64,000 nucleotides of DNA from Leptospira dzoumogneensis (GTDB taxonomy: Bacteria; Spirochaetota; Leptospiria; Leptospirales; Leptospiraceae). Numbering within the stretch: the stretch's first letter is position 1; the number at the start of each line of letters is the position of its first letter. The position numbers and the translations under genes are program-made. Where the stretch lies: contig NZ_RQHS01000018.1 of NCBI RefSeq assembly GCF_004770895.1, positions 186,001 to 250,000 of the forward strand. The letters run 5' to 3'. The notes below the pieces were generated by a model. That model did no database searches and was not told the origin of the DNA. It worked only from the letters and a program-made list of their open reading frames with translations. This document shows, in pieces, positions 9,161 through 17,657 of this stretch.

Positions 9161-11023
9161 ATGAATCTAATCTCCATTGATAAGGTCGGTAAATCCATCG
9201 GCGAAAAACAACTCTTCCAAGGTTTGAGCTTTGGGATAGACGAGGGAGAAAAAACAGGCCTGCTCGGGATCAACGGATCCGGAAAATCCACATTACTCAG
9301 GATCTTACTCGGAATAGAAGAGCCTGATACCGGCAAAGTAGTCCGAAACAGAGAACTTAAAATTTCATTCTTATCCCAATTCCCCGAATTCGATCCGAAT
9401 AAAACGGTATTAGAACATATACTTTCAGGTTCTGGAATTCTTTTAGATACGGTCAGAAGATACGAAAAAGCATGTATCGAACTGGAAAAAGGAGGAGAAG
9501 AGGCCGAAAAAGAATACCATGCCGCAATGGAGGAAATGGATTCTAAACAAGCATGGGAACTTGAATCCAAACTCAAAAATATATTAAGAGAACTGAATAT
9601 ACCTGACCTTTCCAGAAAAATGGGGGAACTCTCCGGGGGAATGGCTAAAAAAGTCTCTCTCGCACAGGCACTAACGGACGAGTCTAATTTTTTAGTTTTA
9701 GACGAACCTACCAACCACCTGGATATAGATGCGATCCTTTGGCTGCAGGACTTCTTAAAAAGTACTGACAAAGCGGTCTTACTAGTTACACACGATAGAT
9801 ATTTTTTAGAAGAGATCGCTAACCGTATCTTGGAAATAGATAGAGGGAATTTCAGGATCTATCCCGGGAATTACGATCTTTACCTGGAAAAAAAAGTAGA
9901 GATGCAGGTGATCGAAGAGAAGGAAGAAGCAAAACGAAAATCTTTTCTTAGAACGGAACTAGAATGGTTGAAACGCCAGCCTAAGGCCAGAGGTACTAAG
10001 CAGAAGGCCAGAACGGATCGTGTGATCGAGGTAATGGAAAGGAAAAAAGCGGGCAAAGATATAGTCCTGGATATTTCAGTTTCAGGAAGAAGGCTTGGCG
10101 GTAAAATATTAGAATTAAAGAATATTAAAAAATCCTATCCCAAGATGGAGCTGATCTCCGGATTTTCCTACGTATTCAAAAGTAAAGAGCGTATAGGGAT
10201 CGTAGGACCTAACGGTGCTGGAAAGACCACACTTTTGAATCTGATTACCGGGAGAGAAAAGACGGACTCCGGGGATGTGGCGGCGGGATTGAATACGAGT
10301 TTCGGATATTTCGATCAGCTTGGAAAAGAACTCCCCGGTCCCAAAAAAGTATTGGAATATGTAAAAGAAGAGATCGCGCCTACGATCAAGATGAACGACG
10401 GAAGTTCTTGGACCGCTTCTCAGTTTCTGGAAAGGTTTTTATTTCCTCCCCAATTACAGCAGACTAAGATAGAAAGGTTATCCGGCGGTGAGAAGAAAAG
10501 ACTTTATCTAATCCTGCTTCTAATGAGAAACCCGAACTTTTTAGTTTTGGATGAGCCCACAAACGATCTGGATATTCCGACTCTCTCCGTGCTCGAAGAA
10601 TTTTTGGACGATTTTCCCGGAGTGGTGCTCGTAGTTTCTCACGATCGTTACTTCATGGACCGTGTCACCGATTATCTATTTGTGTTTAAAGGGGAAGGGA
10701 AGATAGACAGATTCCCTGGAAACTATTCGGAATATCTGGAATACAGAGAATACGAAGAAAAAGAAACCAAGACAAACTCTCCCAAGCCGACTGAAAAACA
10801 ATCGGACAATAAGAAGAAGGGCCTAAGCTACCAAGACAAAAGAAAATTGGAGATCTTGGAAAAGGAGATACTTTCTTTAGAAACGGAGGAGAAGGAACTG
10901 GTCCAAAATCTGCAGTCAACAGATCCGGAACTCTCCAGAAAATCGGGAGAACGACTGAGCAATCTGCAAGAAGAGTTACAGAAGAAGGTCACTGAATGGG
11001 AAGAGCTTGCTTCTAAAGAATAG
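9161..11023 (+). CDS. uup: ABC-F family ATPase, Uup-like
   Basis: Soluble duplicated ATP-binding-cassette protein (620 residues) without membrane domains. The first cassette has Walker A GINGSGKST (about 37), signature LSGGMAKKV and Walker B LVLDEPTNHLD; the second has GPNGAGKTT (about 348), LSGGEKKRL and LVLDEPTNDLD. The linker with KRQPKARGTKQKAR and the C-terminal coiled coil (about 545-620) match Uup-type ABC-F proteins, which act on ribosomes or on DNA/recombination intermediates. It stands alone, closed by a terminator at 11104. Another ABC-F subfamily (EttA, YbiT) is less likely given the C-terminal coiled coil. Confidence 0.88.
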   Translation: MNLISIDKVGKSIGEKQLFQGLSFGIDEGEKTGLLGINGSGKSTLLRILLGIEEPDTGKVVRNRELKISFLSQFPEFDPNKTVLEHILSGSGILLDTVRRYEKACIELEKGGEEAEKEYHAAMEEMDSKQAWELESKLKNILRELNIPDLSRKMGELSGGMAKKVSLAQALTDESNFLVLDEPTNHLDIDAILWLQDFLKSTDKAVLLVTHDRYFLEEIANRILEIDRGNFRIYPGNYDLYLEKKVEMQVIEEKEEAKRKSFLRTELEWLKRQPKARGTKQKARTDRVIEVMERKKAGKDIVLDISVSGRRLGGKILELKNIKKSYPKMELISGFSYVFKSKERIGIVGPNGAGKTTLLNLITGREKTDSGDVAAGLNTSFGYFDQLGKELPGPKKVLEYVKEEIAPTIKMNDGSSWTASQFLERFLFPPQLQQTKIERLSGGEKKRLYLILLLMRNPNFLVLDEPTNDLDIPTLSVLEEFLDDFPGVVLVVSHDRYFMDRVTDYLFVFKGEGKIDRFPGNYSEYLEYREYEEKETKTNSPKPTEKQSDNKKKGLSYQDKRKLEILEKEILSLETEEKELVQNLQSTDPELSRKSGERLSNLQEELQKKVTEWEELASKE

Positions 11024-11103
11024 AATTTGCTCTAATCTAACAAGACTCAGTTGGGTCCTTTACATAGATTCACATTTTCAGTCCTATTAAACAGTGTTAA
11101 ACG

Positions 11104-11128
11104 AACTAATCCAAAGTGATTAGTTTTT
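11104..11128 (+). terminator. Rho-independent terminator after the ABC-F gene
   Basis: Perfect 8-base stem AACTAATC / GATTAGTT with a 6-base loop, followed directly by further T residues, 80 bases after the uup-like stop codon and before the next plus-strand gene. Confidence 0.65.
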
Positions 11129-11216
11129 GCTGCAGAATATTCCTAAATCCATGATTTTTGTTCCTTAGTGTCGCTCGATGCTTGACGGAAAAAGAACTAG
11201 GAGCATCTTCCTTCCT

Positions 11217-11903
11217 ATGAAACGTCTGACATTGCTATTCCTATTTTCTTATATTACATTAACGAATTGCGGCAGCGATTCCAAACAAGATCTAAGCGGT
11301 TTACTATTATTGTTAGCAGGAGGACCAGGTAGTTCATTTCATTGCGGTCAGACGGTTGCGAATCCTGTTCCTTATACAACTACGACCAATCAATCGCCCG
11401 CTAGTATTTCTGATTTTATAAATGCCGCAGGTGGTAATAACTGCGGATCAGCTTCTTTAGTGGATAATGATGATGGAACAGTCACTGATACCCAAAACCA
11501 TTTTTTATGGACCCTTTGCACTGCTTACAAGCCTGCCGGTACCATCCTTCTGTACGATTACGTTACTTCGAATTGTAATGCGGGAGGAGTGGTTACTGCA
11601 GATAGGGATATTACGCAAGCTCAGGCGGTTACATTTTGTGAAAATTTAAATTTTGCCGGTCATACTGACTGGTTCTTACCGGATGCAATTCAGTTAGATA
11701 CTTTATATATTTCAACAAGTCCGTTTTCTTTAACTCCATTCGGAACGAAAGAATCCTTAAAAAGGCTCGGCGTTGTTTGGACTTCAACCCAAACTACTGA
11801 TAAGATCATTCATACTTATACAAGCGGAACGGTAGCTCAGCGTTATGTAGCCGTTGCGGATTCTACCGGTCTTGCCAGTTTGATTTGTGTAGCTAAATTA
11901 TAA
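11217..11903 (+). CDS. DUF1566 (Lcl C-terminal domain) lipoprotein
   Basis: Lipoprotein of 228 residues. The signal peptide MKRLTLLFLFSYITLTNC places the lipid-modified Cys at residue 18. The mature part carries the DUF1566/Lcl_C pattern (DDGTVTDTQNHFLWTLC, then TDWFLPDAIQLDTL and VVWTSTQ), a domain common in surface proteins of Leptospira and other bacteria, with no assigned chemistry. Several Cys residues may form disulfides. I start at the ATG at 11217 because the signal peptide begins there and AGGAG lies at suitable distance; the ATG 39 bases earlier would add a charged leader that spoils the signal peptide. It converges on the beta-helix lipoprotein gene with 15 bases between the stops. 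Confidence 0.82.
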   Translation: MKRLTLLFLFSYITLTNCGSDSKQDLSGLLLLLAGGPGSSFHCGQTVANPVPYTTTTNQSPASISDFINAAGGNNCGSASLVDNDDGTVTDTQNHFLWTLCTAYKPAGTILLYDYVTSNCNAGGVVTADRDITQAQAVTFCENLNFAGHTDWFLPDAIQLDTLYISTSPFSLTPFGTKESLKRLGVVWTSTQTTDKIIHTYTSGTVAQRYVAVADSTGLASLICVAKL

Positions 11904-11918
11904 TTGTTCTAGATCGAT

Positions 11919-14369
11919 TTAAGGTGCGCAACCAGCATCATCTAACTCAAAGGCTCCGATAGAATAACCTGCGGAGCCTGACGGAGTAGTTCCACCTGAA
12001 GATGTCGTTCTAGTTACTGGAGCGGCAATAACTGCATCCAGTTTATAAGCCGGATCGAAACTGTTTAAATATGCGGATGTTTCTACTCCACCGAAAGCTA
12101 TACTACATGGCCCACCTGCTGCAAGGTTGAGAGACAACCAAGGTTGAAGCGCGGGATATCCCGCGAGAGAAGGAGTAAATGTAAAGTTTTGATCCGATCT
12201 GGTAGTAGAAAAACCGTCGTTCATGAACTTATCGCTGAGTACCGCTAATACGCATAATCCAGCGTTGGTAAATACTCCAGTACATAGTAAATTAAAATTT
12301 GTTGAAACAGAATGCACCATCGTGCCGGAGCTGCAGGTTAGATTATTTCCTCTGAATGTTGCTACAGTGGAAGGATCATTCGTAAAATTAGCGCATACTC
12401 CGTTTGAACCTTGAGCCATAATCAAGTTATTATCCATCTGCGCATTAGTCGCTGCTCCGGTCATATATAGTCCGTAATTCGAACCTACAGTAGCTCCGTT
12501 GGCAAAGATCGTGTTTCCCGCTATATAGAATTTAGTCAGGGCTGTTGCATTCTCTTCGGCACGGATCCCATAAGCAAACTTAGAAGTTACGGCAGCATCC
12601 GAATATGGGCGGAAATTCATCGTATTATTTATTATTGCCACTAATGTATCTACAAAATTCACGATCCATACTGAATGGGAATCGTTCGCAGCTTTATCTC
12701 CGCTGATCCTATTTCGAAGCAGATAGGCGTTAGAATTATAGCTGTAAACCGCTGAAGAATTTAACGCGCCGAAGCCGCCCTTGATCACATTCGTGTCTAT
12801 TTGGTTATTAGAACTGGAGCTAAGCAGGTAGATCCCTCCTCGTGTTCCAGTGGAATTCTCGACTCCGAGTCCTCCTTCTCCCCCTGAAATATAATTTCCA
12901 TAGAGATACACATAACTATTCGAATCTCCATTTAGGATCCGAATAGCGAATGCGTTAGGTTTCGATTCGTCTGCAAATATACTAAACCCTTGGATTACAT
13001 GTGCTTTCGTGGAATCCCCGCCCATACCACTTGCTGTGATTGTGATCGGAGCACATTCATTAGAGCTTAAAACTATTCCGGAACATTGTGCTACGGTTCG
13101 GTTATCTAAGATCCTAGTAGGAGTGCCTGTCAGATCCTGGATAGAAAATGTGGGATCAAAACTTCCCACAAGCCGGACTCCTCCGGACGAGGTTAAGGAA
13201 ATCGGAGATACTGATCCTGAAATGATATAGTTTCCGCCTTCTACGAACACGGAACAAACGCTTGTAGAAGAACATTGATTGACCCCAGTTTGGATGGTCT
13301 TACAAGAATCAGTCGGATCTGTACAACTATTACTATCGTTACCGGAAGTATCGCTTACAAAGAAAACATCACCTTCCATCATTTTAACGTTTAGAGATAT
13401 GGTTGCTCCATTATTTGCAAGTGCCACCGCATCCTTACAACCTGTAAGTATGAATACAACGTTAAGAGGGAAGGTCAGCGCGCCGAAGGACCAAGGAAGA
13501 GTAGTAGGAGCGACCCTTGCAGTATTCCCGATGTAAGTTATACCGGGACTTCCACTGGCCGTTCCGGCGGAATAAGGAGGACCTCCTGCAGTTGCATCCA
13601 ACGAACAGCCGGTCACAGGACCTGAGAACGTAAAATTCATGGCCTTAGTGGCGGGGAAAAAAGAACCTGCTGCAGGCACACTTGTTTTCATCAGGCTCAA
13701 ACAACTGATCTGTAGATTTACATCCGCACCGCTGATTGTCCCGTTTGCCGGAGAAGTAACAACCTGGCAGATATGGGTAGAAGGAACCGTAGGGACCGTT
13801 CCGATAGTAATATCGTAAGCTAAACCGTCCCCCACATCAAAACTCACGGTTCCATTGGCGGAAGTCGTTTTTAGGTCCGTTCCATTATTATAAATTTCTA
13901 AATTAGTAGTGTTTGTGCTGTCTATTCCCGTAACGGAAACATTCGCCTTATACCAGTTCTCCGCACAATTTATTACGAATGTGGTGTTTGAAAAAGTAAG
14001 ATTGAGATTCGGGTTACTTATAATACAAGTCTGGGTAGGAAGAGTAGCAGGTTGAGTAATAATGCTTAAGGTATAAATAATATTCGGATCGTAATATCCT
14101 GCGAAAGAATCGGTCCCTGCCGCTGAGAATGTAAGTTGTTCTCCTGTGCTTCCTAATTCCACCACCAAAACACCTGAGTTAGTGAGGCCGTTTACCTGAA
14201 CATTCAAAGGGAAGGCGGTTCCTGTCAAATAGGACACAAAATTAGATATATTCATAAAATCTAAAATGCCCGATTTTTTAGGACGTGTATAACAACCCAT
14301 CGTGCTCAAGGTGAATACGATCAGAAAAATGGAATATAATTTGGGGAGAAAATTCTTTAGAGTTACCAT
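11919..14369 (-). CDS. Right-handed beta-helix (DUF1565-like) surface lipoprotein
   Basis: Large exported lipoprotein (816 residues) with signal peptide ending LSTMGC (Cys at about 26). The N-terminal half contains two or three repeats of a strand-rich unit ending in a conserved Cys (PTQTCIISNP, PSTHICQVVTSP). The middle (about 330-700) has the DUF1565/parallel beta-helix look: VSDTSGNDSNSCTDPTDSCKTIQTGV, then recurring Asn-rich turns (YLYGNYISGG, NNQIDTNVIKGG, LLRNRISG, IINNTMNF). Such proteins are usually surface or outer-membrane associated; ligand unknown. Low charge and high Ser/Thr/Asn support extracellular exposure. Last of four overlapping minus-strand genes; it overlaps the upstream gene by 7 bases, and AGGAG is placed within that gene's last codons. 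Confidence 0.8.
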   Translation of the reverse strand: MVTLKNFLPKLYSIFLIVFTLSTMGCYTRPKKSGILDFMNISNFVSYLTGTAFPLNVQVNGLTNSGVLVVELGSTGEQLTFSAAGTDSFAGYYDPNIIYTLSIITQPATLPTQTCIISNPNLNLTFSNTTFVINCAENWYKANVSVTGIDSTNTTNLEIYNNGTDLKTTSANGTVSFDVGDGLAYDITIGTVPTVPSTHICQVVTSPANGTISGADVNLQISCLSLMKTSVPAAGSFFPATKAMNFTFSGPVTGCSLDATAGGPPYSAGTASGSPGITYIGNTARVAPTTLPWSFGALTFPLNVVFILTGCKDAVALANNGATISLNVKMMEGDVFFVSDTSGNDSNSCTDPTDSCKTIQTGVNQCSSTSVCSVFVEGGNYIISGSVSPISLTSSGGVRLVGSFDPTFSIQDLTGTPTRILDNRTVAQCSGIVLSSNECAPITITASGMGGDSTKAHVIQGFSIFADESKPNAFAIRILNGDSNSYVYLYGNYISGGEGGLGVENSTGTRGGIYLLSSSSNNQIDTNVIKGGFGALNSSAVYSYNSNAYLLRNRISGDKAANDSHSVWIVNFVDTLVAIINNTMNFRPYSDAAVTSKFAYGIRAEENATALTKFYIAGNTIFANGATVGSNYGLYMTGAATNAQMDNNLIMAQGSNGVCANFTNDPSTVATFRGNNLTCSSGTMVHSVSTNFNLLCTGVFTNAGLCVLAVLSDKFMNDGFSTTRSDQNFTFTPSLAGYPALQPWLSLNLAAGGPCSIAFGGVETSAYLNSFDPAYKLDAVIAAPVTRTTSSGGTTPSGSAGYSIGAFELDDAGCAP

Positions 14370-15550
14370 GCGAATTCCACTCCTAATTCCATTCTTTGCT
14401 GTAGAAGATAAGAACTGCCGGAAGCATAAGTTGCCGCTCTGTCGGACTCTCTTGCATTTCTGAGGATTGGCGAGACTGATACCGGAGTATCGGTTCCTTC
14501 TACCTTTACTTGTTTAGGCCCCGGGAAAAATCCTGCGTCGATCACATTGATTAGATAAAAGAATCCTAATACTCCTAATGCCACTCCTAACTGGTTGTAT
14601 TCTCCCACAGCATGAGAATATTTAGGAGAGATCTGAGTATAATTGTATAATGCAAGATTGAATAGTGCAGGGTTCCCTGATTGTAAGAATGCGGCGTTGT
14701 ATAAAATATTACTCTGTCTGGCCGTATCTAACTCATGAGTGGCGCTTAAATAGGAACTTCCTCTTACCGCAGCATAACCACCTGCGACTAAAACCAAACT
14801 TGGAAAGATTGCAGTTCTAAATGTGGACTTCTTTTGGTAATATTGTCCCCATCCTGGGAGGACTGCGGATCTTGCGGCAGCTCCCAAATCAAAGATAGAA
14901 GGCCCTGAGGATCCAGAATAAGAGGACTTGGATTCTAAAGCGGCTAACTCATCTTCCGTGTCCGCGACTAAGAAATAATTTTCCCTTTCTGTGGACTTGT
15001 TCCGCGGATTTTCCAAACGTAAGGTAACTGCTCCTTCCGGAGACTTCTTCTTATCTATGGTAACTACCATAGTTTCGGAATTTTTGAGATCGATAGACTT
15101 AACCGGGATCTCATTTCCTTTAGAATCTTTTAATATTACTTTTGTGGCATCCGTAAAATGTTTACCCTTGATCTCGAAAGTTTCAGGCATGTCCTTACTT
15201 AAGAACTTACTTTTTTCGGCGGCGATCACTTCGGGTTTTTGGGAAAGGATCACTTCGAACGGGATCCAAGCGGAGAATACGGAAACTCTACCGTATTTAT
15301 TTAATACACCAATTCTATGTTCGTACGCACCGGGGGGTAATTCTATCTGTATCTGAGAAGCGTTCGTTTTTTCCCTGGTGATCTTTCCACGGGAATCTTT
15401 GATCTCTACTTGATAACCGCCTGCGTCAGGAATAGGTTTCCATTCCAATTTTACTCCTTCTTCCTTAGCGGAAATAGGAAGAGAGAATAAAAGGGATCCG
15501 ACTAAAAGGACCGCAATCGTAGTAGATTTTCGGGATCTTTTACTCAACAT
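14363..15550 (-). CDS. Exported FN3/IPT-like protein with DUF5683-like membrane domain
   Basis: Protein of 395 residues with signal sequence (ends near PISAKEE). A first beta-sandwich unit (about 32-102; LEWKPIPDAGGYQVEIKD ... FSAWIPFEV) resembles FN3, a second (about 105-195; FEIKGKHFTDATKVILKDS) resembles an IPT/TIG fold, and the C-terminal half has two or three membrane helices introduced by AVLPGWGQYY, the mark of DUF5683-type proteins. It probably sits in the inner membrane with its N-terminal domains in the periplasm. It overlaps the FecR-domain gene upstream by 11 bases and the beta-helix lipoprotein gene downstream by 7, implying translational coupling. Function unknown. Confidence 0.68.
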   Translation of the reverse strand: MLSKRSRKSTTIAVLLVGSLLFSLPISAKEEGVKLEWKPIPDAGGYQVEIKDSRGKITREKTNASQIQIELPPGAYEHRIGVLNKYGRVSVFSAWIPFEVILSQKPEVIAAEKSKFLSKDMPETFEIKGKHFTDATKVILKDSKGNEIPVKSIDLKNSETMVVTIDKKKSPEGAVTLRLENPRNKSTERENYFLVADTEDELAALESKSSYSGSSGPSIFDLGAAARSAVLPGWGQYYQKKSTFRTAIFPSLVLVAGGYAAVRGSSYLSATHELDTARQSNILYNAAFLQSGNPALFNLALYNYTQISPKYSHAVGEYNQLGVALGVLGFFYLINVIDAGFFPGPKQVKVEGTDTPVSVSPILRNARESDRAATYASGSSYLLQQRMELGVEFAW

Positions 15551-17657
15551 AGAATTCCTTAGGAGTCAAAATCTCCGGTGCTTTAAAAGTAGCGGACATG
15601 ATTACTTCGAAATCCCTGGTCAAAGGAAGGGTTACGCGGATCTGCCCGGAGCTGTCCCTGTATTTTGCGCTCAGTCTCCACTGGTATTTTCCTTCTCTTA
15701 ACTTATACAACTCTCGATAGTCGTAAGATTCTCCCTTTATTTCCTTTTTAAATACCGTTTTTAGGGTTTTTTGGTCTGCCTCTAAAAGCTCCAAAATGTA
15801 CGCCTCAGATTTGCCTTCAATTTCCCAATAAAATGACAAACTTGGTTTCTCATCCAGGTCTATCTTATCTCTATCTCGCGGATATACAGGCGAAATAAAA
15901 GGAGCAGAGTCCGAGGTCTTAAATCCGGAAGAAGGGCTGCTCGTCAGAACTTCTCCCTCCGGAGAAAGTAGAGTCACTTTCCAATAATAGTCCCCAGGAC
16001 CTTGGAGAGGCACGGAGTTCTGTCCGGAACGGACCGAGGTTTCGAATATCTTAGAACCAAAATTAGGATCTTTAGAAACTTCTAATTTATAAGTTCCACT
16101 TGGATCAGGTCTGTCCCATCTGAATTGTAATTTGCCGTCCACTGGATGACCTAACTCGGATCCGTCTTTAGGAAAGGAAAGCCGGATGGAACCCAGAGGT
16201 TTTAAAGTGAACTTATTTGTAGAAGATAATATCTCTACTTCAGCATTAGAAATCGCTTTAATTCTCCAGAAATAAGTCCCTTCTTTCCAATCAAGATCCG
16301 GCTTCACAAAATTGGAGTTAGTCGATTTCGAGAAAACTATATTTTTGAGATCGGGATCGGCGGATACTTCCAGGGAATAAGATTTGAATTCCTTGCTGGA
16401 ACTCCAACTGAAGAAGGAGCCGGATTTGAATACACGTATCCCTATCTCCTCTCCCTGTAAAGGTTTCAGAAGTTTAGGAGGTTCTGCCTGTTCAGATTTA
16501 CGTAAAACAAAAGAGACAGCATCCGAACTCAGCTCGGTGAATCCTTGTTTATCCGAATTCATTTTGACTCTGGCAAAAAATTGTCCTTCCGATCTAGGTT
16601 CCCATTTTAAGAAACCGGAAGAAGAATCTCCTGTATATACGATTTGTTTAAAATTCGAGTCCGAAGAAACTTCCAATTTATATTTTGTCTGGGAATCGAA
16701 TGTACTCCATTGGAAACGGACCGGTGGAGCGGTTTCTGTATAGGAGAATGTTTCTTTGTTGGTAGGGGAGACCAGTCTTGGTTTATTCCAAGAAAGGATT
16801 TTAAGGTTTTTAGAAGAACTGAATTCGTCTTTTCCCGACTGAGGATTTTTACCTGCGAGTCTCCAATAATAAGAACCGTTAGGCAGTGAGATGGAGGCGT
16901 TTGTTCCGCCTGCATTCAATTTTTTTAAACCTGTCCTGAAACCTGAATCTTTCGCGACTTCCAATCTGAATGTTTTAACACTCGGAGAATTTTTCCATTC
17001 GAATCTAACGGGAAGTGATTCTCCCGCTAAAGGAAAATATGATTTGTCCGGAGGAGAAACTGTTTCCAGATTTAATGTATGGACCTCTACTTTTCCGTCT
17101 TTTAAGTCTGCGGATTGGTTTTTACCTACTGTATTCTCTCCGGAAGAGGAGACTACCTTAGCCTCTCCTTGTTTTACTTCCAGGTTTAAACCTTTATTAT
17201 TCTCGTCCTTTGAGATTTTTAAGTCCGAATTTCCGAGAGAGATCTTAGTATCTCCCGAACTGATCTGCAAATTGCCTGATCCTCCTCCGGTTGCGGAAAG
17301 TGAACCGGATACGAAGCTGATCTTGTCGGTGTCTTCCACAAGGATCATACTTCTTTCGTCCATTCTGATCTCTGCGGTATTGTCTCCATCGGTAAAAAGT
17401 AATACTGCTTCGGAACCTTCTTCCGTACGGATCGTGTCCCTGTATCGGATCGGATCAGACTCGTCCAATTCCTCCCAGATCACTTCAGAATCAAGTTTTC
17501 TTAATATTTTGAGTTGTTTCGTTTTGAGTTCGCCGACTATCTTATTGGTCCCCGTTTTAGGGCCTGCGTTGGCGTATAGATATAATAACCCCGAAAAAAA
17601 GAATAGGAGCAGAACTAAAGCAGTAACGACGACTCTGCCGTCATTCAAGTATTTCAT
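15540..17657 (-). CDS. FecR-domain protein with five Ig/FN3-like repeats
   Basis: Membrane-anchored periplasmic protein (705 residues): one N-terminal helix (about 10-30), a FecR domain (about 45-175; RYRDTIRTEEGSEAVLLFTDG ... SADLKDGKVEVH), then five beta-sandwich units of about 95 residues. Each unit starts with a PxxxxxP-like lead and carries F-x-W, a (Y/F)-x-L-E-V-(S/A)-x-D core and a closing YYWR/YFWR strand. FecR domains usually sense or transmit envelope signals to a sigma factor, but no sigma gene is adjacent; the partner here may be the adenylate cyclase upstream, whose gene it overlaps by 17 bases. The repeats suggest cell-wall or protein binding. Regulatory coupling is inference. 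Confidence 0.8.
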   Translation of the reverse strand: MKYLNDGRVVVTALVLLLFFFSGLLYLYANAGPKTGTNKIVGELKTKQLKILRKLDSEVIWEELDESDPIRYRDTIRTEEGSEAVLLFTDGDNTAEIRMDERSMILVEDTDKISFVSGSLSATGGGSGNLQISSGDTKISLGNSDLKISKDENNKGLNLEVKQGEAKVVSSSGENTVGKNQSADLKDGKVEVHTLNLETVSPPDKSYFPLAGESLPVRFEWKNSPSVKTFRLEVAKDSGFRTGLKKLNAGGTNASISLPNGSYYWRLAGKNPQSGKDEFSSSKNLKILSWNKPRLVSPTNKETFSYTETAPPVRFQWSTFDSQTKYKLEVSSDSNFKQIVYTGDSSSGFLKWEPRSEGQFFARVKMNSDKQGFTELSSDAVSFVLRKSEQAEPPKLLKPLQGEEIGIRVFKSGSFFSWSSSKEFKSYSLEVSADPDLKNIVFSKSTNSNFVKPDLDWKEGTYFWRIKAISNAEVEILSSTNKFTLKPLGSIRLSFPKDGSELGHPVDGKLQFRWDRPDPSGTYKLEVSKDPNFGSKIFETSVRSGQNSVPLQGPGDYYWKVTLLSPEGEVLTSSPSSGFKTSDSAPFISPVYPRDRDKIDLDEKPSLSFYWEIEGKSEAYILELLEADQKTLKTVFKKEIKGESYDYRELYKLREGKYQWRLSAKYRDSSGQIRVTLPLTRDFEVIMSATFKAPEILTPKEFYVE

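Noticed and set aside
9133..9771. Open frame of 212 codons on the minus strand within the ABC-F gene
   Set aside because: Ser-rich mirror of the well-conserved ATPase codons.
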